A DNA stretch of 18,705 nucleotides from CAZKTS01 sp964555735 (lineage in GTDB: Bacteria > Actinomycetota > Acidimicrobiia > IMCC26256 > PALSA-555). The translations under genes were made by a program, and so were the position numbers. The stretch is from positions 1-18,705 of the forward strand of contig CAZKTS010000294.1 of the NCBI GenBank assembly GCA_964555735.1, read 5' to 3'. The notes under the pieces are model-generated. The model was not told the DNA's origin and ran no database searches. It saw nothing but the letters and a program-made list of their open reading frames with translations. Positions 13,810 through 18,705 of this stretch are shown here, one piece after another (position 1 is the first letter of the stretch; every line of letters starts with the position of its first letter).

Positions 13810-14090
13810 CGCGGGGTGCCGGGCGGGGGCAGGCCGGGGCAGGGTCGGCCCACCGCCCACCCGGCGGGTCCGGGGTGCGACGGGTCGCCCCACCGTCCGG
13901 ACCGTGGATGGCGTCGCCGCGGACTCCTCTCCCTGGACCCGCGTCGACGCTGCGACGTGCCCTGGTCGTCCGAGTATGCGCCCACCCGCCCGCCGGGTCC
14001 AGGGCGCGTTCCGGAGGCGGGTAGGCGCGTCCGCCGTCCGGCCCGGTAGAACGGTTGCCTCCACGCCCCGAGACGGAGTCGTTGCCGCCA
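13810..14090. other. Gene-free GC-rich spacer with inverted and near-direct repeats
   Basis: About 280 bases between the PAC2 gene and the haem-monooxygenase gene hold no credible protein gene; the open frame that runs in from 13904 translates to an Arg/Pro-rich extension with no domain. The stretch holds an inverted repeat of 10 bp, 11 with the next inner pair (CCCTGGACCC at 13931-13940 with GGGTCCAGGG at 13995-14004), two related segments beginning CGCCCACCC and ending GGGTCC (13854-13871 and 13979-14000), and several CCGTCCGG words. No T-run or strong promoter is seen. It probably contains the promoter of the downstream gene. TAGAAC at about 14046-14051 is the only start-proximal candidate -10, and it is weak. 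Confidence 0.5.
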
Positions 14091-14399
14091 TGAGTGTCGT
14101 CCGCATCAACGCGATCACCGTGCCGAAGGAGCGGGCCGACGAGCTGGTCAAGCGCTTCGCGGCGCGTGCCGGCGAGGTGTCGAAGTCGGAGGGCTTCGAG
14201 GCCTTCGAGCTGCTCGCCCCCACCGACGACCGCGACACCTTCCTCGTGTACACGCGCTGGCGGTCCCAGGAGGACTTCCAGGCCTGGATGGACAGCGCCG
14301 CGTTCCAGCACGGCCACAAGGCGCACAGCAGCCAGGGTCCGGTGAGCAACGAGTCCGCGCTCTGGTCGTTCGACGTCGTGCAGCACGAGGAGGCCTGAG
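14091..14399 (+). CDS. IsdG/MhuD-like haem-degrading monooxygenase (ABM fold)
   Basis: The protein is 102 residues (coding region closes at 14398), one ABM ferredoxin-like domain. Seen: VVRINAITVP (3-12), nearly the opening of mycobacterial MhuD; YTRWRSQEDFQAWMDSAAF (54-72); and HGHK (74-77). The residues needed for haem binding and ring cleavage in the IsdG family are all present at the expected places: Asn7, Trp66 and His76, the last exactly 10 residues after the Trp as in IsdG/IsdI. Known: these enzymes open haem and release iron, MhuD without making CO. Inference: a haem-iron recycling or uptake enzyme. No haem transporter lies nearby. The ATG at 14091 is chosen by homology; upstream coding is implausible. 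A GGAG 14 bases upstream is too far to be convincing. Confidence 0.82.
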
Positions 14400-14418
14400 G
14401 GGTCCGTCCCCGGCCCAG

Positions 14419-14784
14419 ATGCAGACGCTGCACTCGTTCCACGGGTGGTGGGGCTACGTCGCGATCGTCATGAACGGCCTCGTCGGCCTGGCCGCGCTGC
14501 TCGCATGGCAGGTGCCGCGGGTCCGAGGGCGGTGGCTGTGGATCGCGACGATCGTCGCCGAGTCGGCGATGATGCTCCAGGTCCTCGTCGGCGTGATCAT
14601 GATCGCGAGCAAGGACTACACGGTCCCGCGCTTCCACATGTTCTACGGCTTCCTCGCGTTCCTCACCGTCGGGCTTGCATACCAGTACCGCAACCAGATG
14701 CGGGGTCGCCGCGAGATGCTCTACGGACTCGCCGGGCTCTTCCTGATGGGACTCGGCATCCGCGCCGTGCTCCAGGTGTCCTGA
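14419..14784 (+). CDS. Small polytopic membrane protein of unknown function
   Basis: 121 residues, four predicted membrane helices (about 12-31, 40-63, 73-90, 100-118). Seen: an N-terminal HSFHGWWGYVAI and an internal RFHMFYGFLAFL, placing His5, His8 and His73 at membrane-helix ends together with Trp and Tyr. Such histidines could ligate haem, but that is only a thought prompted by the haem-degrading homologue 20 bases upstream. I do not recognise a named family. Spacing (20 bases to the gene before, 10 to ddl after) makes a three-gene transcript likely. A GGGG-TCCGT-CCCC hairpin occupies the upstream spacer. No clear Shine-Dalgarno, so the start is moderately sure. Confidence 0.75.
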   Translation: MQTLHSFHGWWGYVAIVMNGLVGLAALLAWQVPRVRGRWLWIATIVAESAMMLQVLVGVIMIASKDYTVPRFHMFYGFLAFLTVGLAYQYRNQMRGRREMLYGLAGLFLMGLGIRAVLQVS

Positions 14785-14794
14785 GGGTGCACTC

Positions 14795-15913
14795 GTGACG
14801 AAGCTCCGGGTGCTCCTCTTGTTCGGCGGTCGCTCGGCCGAGCACGACGTGTCGCGCGTGAGCGCGGTGTCGGCTGCCGCGGCGCTGGACCCCGAGCGCT
14901 ACGAGGTGGTGCCGGTCGCGATCACCACCGACGGTCGCTGGCTGCTCGCAGGTGAGGCCCGAGCCGCGCTCGCCCAGGCGCGCGACGCGCTGCCCGCCGC
15001 GTTCCGGGTCGAGGGCGCGCCGGTGGCGGAGCTGGCGGAGCCCGGCGCTCGGACGCTCGTGCCGCTCGACCCCACGAGCCCGGACGCGGCGGAGCCGACA
15101 CCGTTCGACGTCGTGCTCCCGCTGCTGCACGGTCCCTACGGCGAGGACGGCACCGTGCAGGGCCTGTTCGAGCTCGCCGGCGTCCCGTACGTGGGTTCCG
15201 GCGTCGTCGGTTCGGCCGTCGGCATGGACAAGATCATGATGAAGCGGGCGTTCGCCGCGGCCGGCCTGCCGATGGCCGGGTGGCTGGCCTTCCGCGACGG
15301 CCACGACCGCGAGGCCTTCGCCGATCGCGTGGTCGCCGAGCTGGGGCTGCCGGCGTTCGTGAAGCCCGCGAACCTCGGCTCGTCGGTCGGGGTGAGCAAG
15401 GCGCGCGACCGCGACCAGGTGCTCGCGGCGATCGAGCTCGCCACGACCTACGACGAGTGGGTCGTGGCCGAGGAGATGATCGACGGCCGGGAGGTCGAGC
15501 TCGGGATCCTGGGCGACGACCCTCCCGTGGCGTCGGTGCCCGGCGAGATCGAGCCGGCCGACGACTTCTACTCCTACGCCGACAAGTACGAGGACGATGC
15601 GGCCCGCCTGCTCGTGCCCGCCCCGCTCACCGAGGCGCAGGTGGCGGAGGTGCAGGCGCTCGCGGTCGCCGCGTTCGAGGCGTGCCGGTGCGAGGCGATG
15701 GCGCGCGTCGACTTCTTCTTCGACGAAGGTGGCCGCGGCTTCCTGATCAACGAGGTGAACACGATCCCGGGGTTCACGCCCATCTCCATGTACCCCCGCC
15801 TGTGGGAGGCGTCGGGCGTCCCGTACGCCGAGCTCCTCGATCGGTTGGTGCAGCTCGCGATCGCTCGCGGCGAGCGACGGGAGCGTCGGGCCGGCCGCCA
15901 GCGGGACCAATAG
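14795..15913 (+). CDS. ddl: D-alanine--D-alanine ligase
   Basis: 372 residues, ATP-grasp. Seen: FGGRSAEHDVS (10-20), LHGPYGEDGTVQG (111-123), GSGVVGSAVGMDK (135-147), FVKPANLGSSVGVSK (188-202), EEMIDGREVELGIL (226-239), FYSYADKY (258-265) and FLINEVNTIPGFTPISMYP (316-334). The YxxKY omega-loop form is that of true D-Ala-D-Ala ligases and not of VanA-type D-Ala-D-Lac or D-Ala-D-Ser enzymes. Known: makes the dipeptide end of peptidoglycan precursors, ATP-dependent, in the cytosol. Start: GTG with GAGGG 7 bases upstream, overlapping the preceding stop region. The last 15 residues are Arg-rich. No mur genes adjoin it, so it sits apart from a division/cell-wall cluster. Confidence 0.96.
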   Translation: MTKLRVLLLFGGRSAEHDVSRVSAVSAAAALDPERYEVVPVAITTDGRWLLAGEARAALAQARDALPAAFRVEGAPVAELAEPGARTLVPLDPTSPDAAEPTPFDVVLPLLHGPYGEDGTVQGLFELAGVPYVGSGVVGSAVGMDKIMMKRAFAAAGLPMAGWLAFRDGHDREAFADRVVAELGLPAFVKPANLGSSVGVSKARDRDQVLAAIELATTYDEWVVAEEMIDGREVELGILGDDPPVASVPGEIEPADDFYSYADKYEDDAARLLVPAPLTEAQVAEVQALAVAAFEACRCEAMARVDFFFDEGGRGFLINEVNTIPGFTPISMYPRLWEASGVPYAELLDRLVQLAIARGERRERRAGRQRDQ

Positions 15914-15964
15914 CCGCGCGAACGGTCGGTGACTGCTTGCTGTCGTGGCGCGTCCGCGCGCTGT

Positions 15965-15980
15965 GCGGGAGCGGACCCGC
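15965..15980 (+). terminator. Possible hairpin behind ddl
   Basis: GCGGG (15965-15969), six-base loop, CCCGC (15976-15980), 51 bases after the ddl stop. Short stem, no U-tract; weak. The rest of the 105-base gap (15914-16018) shows no strong promoter. Confidence 0.25.
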
Positions 15981-16018
15981 GTGCGATGATGGCGGTTCGG
16001 CTGGGACGGGAGTGGGGC

Positions 16019-17962
16019 ATGCGAGCAGTGCGGGCGACGCGACGACGGCGCGGGCGCGCCGGCCTCGCCGCCGGTGTGGTCGGGGCGCTCGTTCTCGGCG
16101 CAACTGCGGCGTTGGCGGCGAGCGCAGGTGCATCGGTCACGAACGGGACCGCGACGGGTGCCGCCAAGGAGCCGGTGGCCAAGCTCGCGATCAGCGCCGA
16201 CACGGTCGAGATCAAGCGCAAGGACGCTGACGACTTCAAGAAGGCGAAGGACGGTGCGTCGCTGCGTGAGGGCGACACCGTGCGCACCGATGCCACCGGG
16301 CACGCCGAGATCCAGTACGGCGACGATGCGTACACGCGCCTCGACGTCGACACCACGTTCCGCATCGACTCGCTGACCGACGATCAGGGCAACCGTCAGG
16401 TACAGGGCTCGCTCGAGAAGGGCCAAACCTGGAACCGCACCGTCGCGCTCACCGAGAGCGAGTCGTTCGAGCAGACCGGCGCCGACGCCACCGCGGCGGT
16501 CGAAGGCACCGCGTTCGCCGTGTCGTGCGACACGGTCGACCACTGTGTGTTCACCGCGATCGTGCACAATATCCAGCTCACCGGCGCCGACAACGAGATC
16601 AAGCTGCTGACGCCGCTCGACGAGTGCGACAGCGAGAGCGGCGACCTCTGCGGCGACATCAGCAAGATCTCGCCGGAGGACCTGCCCGCGTGGATCACCG
16701 ACAACCTCCTGCGCGACCTGCTCGAGCGCGGCATCGACGACGGGCCGCTGACCGGCACGGTCGTCGTGCAGGGCTCGTCGGTCACCTTCGTCCACTCGCC
16801 GCCCGCCGAGTCGCCGCCCGCAGCGACGGCTCCCGGCGCGCCCACCGGGGTGTCGGCCCTCGGTGGCGACGGGGTGGCGACGGTGACCTTCTCGCCGCCC
16901 GCCTCCGACGGCGGCAGCCCGATCACGAGCTACACAGTCACCGGCTCGGGCGGCGCGAGCTCCGCATCGGTGAGTGCCTCCGTCGCGGCGAGCGCGACCG
17001 GCGCCGACTCACCGATCGTCGTGAGTGGGCTCGAGAACGGCGTGACGTACACGTTCACGGTCACCGCCACGAACGCCGTCGGCACCGGGCCGTCGTCCGC
17101 ACCGTCGAACGCCGTGACCCCGGCCACCACGCCGGGAGCACCGTCGCAGGTCCACGCCGTGACGGCGGGGTATGACGCCGCATCGGTCTCGTTCGTCGCT
17201 CCCGATGACGACGGTGGTGCGCCGATCACCGGCTACGCCGTCGTCGCGTCGACCGGTGGGTCGTGCACGACCCTCGCGCCGGTGACGGTCTGCACCGTCA
17301 CCGGCCTCCCGAACGCGCCGGCCACCTTCACCGTCACGGCCACGAACGCGGCCGGAACCGGTCCGGCATCGGGCGCGTCCAATGCGATCACGCCGCCGGT
17401 GATCCTGCCGCAGGGCACCTGGCTCGTCGCGCCGAGCACCCCGGCCACCGGCTGGGAGCAGCCCGAGTACGACGACTCCTCGTGGAGCGAGCAGCCCGCA
17501 CCGTTCCGCGACCCGGGCTCGCCGGTGGCGTGCCCGGCGTTCCCGGCCGGCGCATCACCGTTCCCGATCAACGGTCAGATCTACGTGCGCCAGACCTTCG
17601 AGCTGCCCGACGGCGCGACCGGCGTCATGCTGCTCGGCACCATCGACAACCGGGCCTACGTGTACATCAACGGGCACCTGGTGAACGGCGGAGACACCGG
17701 GGGATCGTTCTTCGACGGGTTCTGCCACGCCGATGGGATCGACGCCGCGGTGCCCGACGCGTACCTCGTTGCCGGGGTGAACGTCGTCGCGGTCCATGCT
17801 CTCGACGAGGGGGCCGCCACCTACTTCGATCTCACGATCGCGTTCGCACCCCCGGCGCAGCAGAGCGACGTCGGTGCCGCCGCCGAGGAGCCCGAGCCGA
17901 CCACCACCACGACGACGCCTGCGGCGACCGAGCCCTCGACCGACACCGAGCCGCCGGCGTGA
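16019..17962 (+). CDS. Secreted FecR-domain protein with two fibronectin type III domains and a galactose-binding-like C-terminal domain
   Basis: 647 residues. Seen, in order: Arg-rich signal peptide (about 1-37); FecR domain (about 75-168) with LREGDTVRTDATGHAEIQY and VEGTAFAV; a Cys-containing segment (170-260) with CDTVDHC and two more cysteines, possible disulfides; FN3 domain 1 (272-368) and FN3 domain 2 (372-459), each with DGG-S/A-PITxY and FTVTATNAxGTGP; a beta-sandwich domain (about 465-610) starting GTWLVAPSTPATGWEQPEYDDSSW and containing AYVYINGHLVNGG, like the sugar-binding domains of glycoside hydrolases; and a Thr/Pro/Glu tail. GGGAG at 16008-16012, 6 bases before the ATG, fixes the start. 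No sortase motif or membrane anchor follows the tail, so release or non-covalent wall binding is likely. Known: FecR domains of this exported type are not linked to sigma-factor control. Probable role: cell-surface binding or structure. Confidence 0.85.
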   Translation: MRAVRATRRRRGRAGLAAGVVGALVLGATAALAASAGASVTNGTATGAAKEPVAKLAISADTVEIKRKDADDFKKAKDGASLREGDTVRTDATGHAEIQYGDDAYTRLDVDTTFRIDSLTDDQGNRQVQGSLEKGQTWNRTVALTESESFEQTGADATAAVEGTAFAVSCDTVDHCVFTAIVHNIQLTGADNEIKLLTPLDECDSESGDLCGDISKISPEDLPAWITDNLLRDLLERGIDDGPLTGTVVVQGSSVTFVHSPPAESPPAATAPGAPTGVSALGGDGVATVTFSPPASDGGSPITSYTVTGSGGASSASVSASVAASATGADSPIVVSGLENGVTYTFTVTATNAVGTGPSSAPSNAVTPATTPGAPSQVHAVTAGYDAASVSFVAPDDDGGAPITGYAVVASTGGSCTTLAPVTVCTVTGLPNAPATFTVTATNAAGTGPASGASNAITPPVILPQGTWLVAPSTPATGWEQPEYDDSSWSEQPAPFRDPGSPVACPAFPAGASPFPINGQIYVRQTFELPDGATGVMLLGTIDNRAYVYINGHLVNGGDTGGSFFDGFCHADGIDAAVPDAYLVAGVNVVAVHALDEGAATYFDLTIAFAPPAQQSDVGAAAEEPEPTTTTTTPAATEPSTDTEPPA

Positions 17963-17965
17963 GGC

Positions 17966-17986
17966 CGCGGGCGCCGGGCGCCCGCG
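17966..17986. terminator. Bidirectional terminator hairpin between convergent genes
   Basis: A perfect 9-bp GC stem (CGCGGGCGC at 17966-17974, loop CGG, GCGCCCGCG at 17978-17986) fills the 28-base gap between the stop of the FecR/FN3 gene and the stop of the RAM-domain gene. No U-tract on either strand. Position and symmetry make a shared terminator likely. Confidence 0.55.
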
Positions 17987-17990
17987 CGGA

Positions 17991-18227
17991 CTAGAGGTTG
18001 ACGACCGGGCAGGTGAAGGTGCGCGTGATGCCCTCGACCGCCTGGATCTGGGAGACGACCATCTTGCCGAGGTCGTCGAGGGTGTCGGCCTCGGTCCGGA
18101 CGATCACGTCGTACGGACCGGTGACGTCGTCGGCGGCGACGACGCCTCGGAGCGCCCGGACCGCGCCGGCGACCTGCGCGGCCTTGCCGACCTCGGTCTG
18201 GATGAGCACGTAGGCGGTGATGGCCAT
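17991..18227 (-). CDS. Stand-alone Lrp/AsnC ligand-binding (RAM) domain protein
   Basis: 78 residues: MAITAYVLIQTEVGKAAQVA ... VVAADDVTGPYDVIVRTEAD ... ITRTFTCPVVNL. Seen: the alpha/beta RAM fold with the GPYDVIVRTEA strand that forms the effector-binding face in Lrp/AsnC proteins, and no DNA-binding helix-turn-helix. Known: single-domain RAM proteins of this size are common in actinobacteria and form ligand-binding oligomers; they may tune full-length Lrp regulators, but roles are largely untested. The start is backed by an AGGGGAAG stretch upstream of the ATG. A TACGCT hexamer at 18281-18286 (minus) is a candidate -10. Confidence 0.88.
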   Translation of the reverse strand: MAITAYVLIQTEVGKAAQVAGAVRALRGVVAADDVTGPYDVIVRTEADTLDDLGKMVVSQIQAVEGITRTFTCPVVNL

Positions 18228-18280
18228 GCGGTGCTTCCCCTTCCGCTCCCGGCCCATCGGTGCGGGCTCGGTGCGCGCGG

Positions 18281-18286
18281 AGCGTA
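18281..18286 (-). promoter_or_regulatory. Candidate -10 element of the RAM-domain gene
   Basis: Minus-strand TACGCT, which would give a leader of about 45 nt carrying the AGGGGAAG ribosome binding site. No strong -35. It lies in the 181-base divergent gap between this gene and the arylsulfotransferase-like gene; no other clear element is seen in that gap. Confidence 0.35.
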
Positions 18287-18408
18287 GCCGTGGGGCGCGG
18301 CGACGTCTCCTGCCCGATCGTCGGCCGGCTGCCGACGAGGCGTGCGGCACCCGCCGCTCTCGTGACAGGGTGCGGCTCGTTCGGCAGGCGTTCGAGGAGG
18401 CTCCAACC

Positions 18409-18705
18409 ATGCGGCACGGACAACGGGCGGCCCGGGGTGGTGCGCTCGTCGTCCGGGCGCTGGTCGGCGTGGTCGCCGGCTTCGGCATGCTCCTGGGCGC
18501 GGCGGCGGTCGGCGCCCAGCAGCTCGGCCCCGACGATCGGGGCGTCGAGATCGACGAGGACGGCGCGGCCGAGGGGTTCGTGCTCTTCGCGCCGCTCGAG
18601 CAGCAGTACACGTACCTGATGAACCTCGATGGCCGCGTGGTGCAGCAGTGGCGCACCAGCACCCGCCCCGGGCTGTCGCAGCAGCTGCTCGAGAACGGTG
18701 ACCTG
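18409..18705 (+). CDS. Arylsulfotransferase (ASST)-like exported protein, N-terminal fragment
   Basis: 99 codons, cut by the window end. Seen: a membrane or signal helix (about residues 11-36, after MRHGQRAARGG), then GFVLFAPLEQQYTYLMNLDG and RVVQQWRTSTRPGLSQQLLENGDL. The pattern 'G-x-x-L-F-x-P ... T-Y-L-h-n-x-D-G-x-V-h-x-W ... P-G-x-x-x-x-L-L-x-N-G' is the opening beta-propeller blade of the ASST/arylsulfotransferase-like families. Known: ASSTs move sulfate between phenols in the periplasm; many actinobacterial homologues are of unknown activity, and the catalytic histidine lies further on than this fragment. Start: ATG with GAGGAGG (18394-18400) 8 bases upstream, an unusually strong ribosome binding site for this window. 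Confidence 0.75.
   Translation, partial: MRHGQRAARGGALVVRALVGVVAGFGMLLGAAAVGAQQLGPDDRGVEIDEDGAAEGFVLFAPLEQQYTYLMNLDGRVVQQWRTSTRPGLSQQLLENGDL

Noticed and set aside
13904..14090. N-terminal extension of the haem-monooxygenase frame
   Set aside because: The extension is basic and domain-free; homologues begin at the MSVVRINA start.
1..18705. tRNA or rRNA genes, CRISPR arrays, insertion sequences, phage genes, attachment sites
   Set aside because: None seen: no T-loop plus acceptor-stem pattern, no regularly spaced repeats, and no transposase or integrase motifs in any frame.

Overview
The window is a very GC-rich, gene-dense stretch of chromosome. Its gene content points to an actinomycete: a UvrD2-type helicase with an HRDC domain, a PAC2 protein, a zincin_1 (DUF1025) protease, a coenzyme-F420 LLM oxidoreductase, an IsdG/MhuD-like haem-degrading enzyme, and many genes that look leaderless. 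A lineage near Acidimicrobiia is my guess from style only; no rRNA or tRNA gene is present to test it. No insertion sequence, phage gene or CRISPR array was seen, and base composition is even, so this reads as core chromosome and not as a transferred island.

Layout. 1-772: C-terminal end of glutamate synthase large subunit (GltB), cut by the window edge. 809-1968: a LemA-like membrane protein (minus) diverging from a membrane-anchored thermonuclease (plus). 1971-5445: minus-strand pair of a group II PLP decarboxylase and a UvrD2-type helicase. 5446-5923: about 480 bases without a protein gene. On the minus strand this gap carries a near-consensus promoter, about 290 nt of hairpin-rich sequence and an intrinsic terminator, which I read as an unassigned structured non-coding RNA. 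A perfect 11-bp-arm palindrome lies between it and uvrD2. 5955-8366: plus-strand run of zincin protease, FAD-linked aldonolactone-oxidase-type enzyme, and a PH/SHOCT membrane protein. 8367-10042: minus-strand galactokinase and a 2H phosphoesterase overlapping by 4 nt. 10093-10920: DUF6159-like membrane protein. 10924-12899: minus-strand LLM oxidoreductase and a secreted protein of unknown function, also overlapping by 4 nt. 12971-13792: PAC2 protein. 14091-15913: haem-degrading monooxygenase homologue, small membrane protein and D-Ala-D-Ala ligase. 16019-17962: a secreted FecR / fibronectin-III / galactose-binding-like protein. 17991-18227: stand-alone Lrp/AsnC RAM domain (minus). 18409 to end: N-terminus of an arylsulfotransferase-like exported protein.

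Two themes cut across the window. First, at least four starts (5955, 7698, 12971 on plus; 5445 on minus) have a TANNNT hexamer exactly 6 bases before the start codon and no usable Shine-Dalgarno, the geometry of leaderless transcription; several more fit with 7-10 bases. Second, genes are packed tail-to-tail with 0-3 bases between opposing stop codons (1968/1971, 8366/8367, 10920/10924), so opposing transcripts must overlap or end inside genes. Most neighbours do not form one pathway. The two overlapping minus-strand pairs are the best-supported operons.
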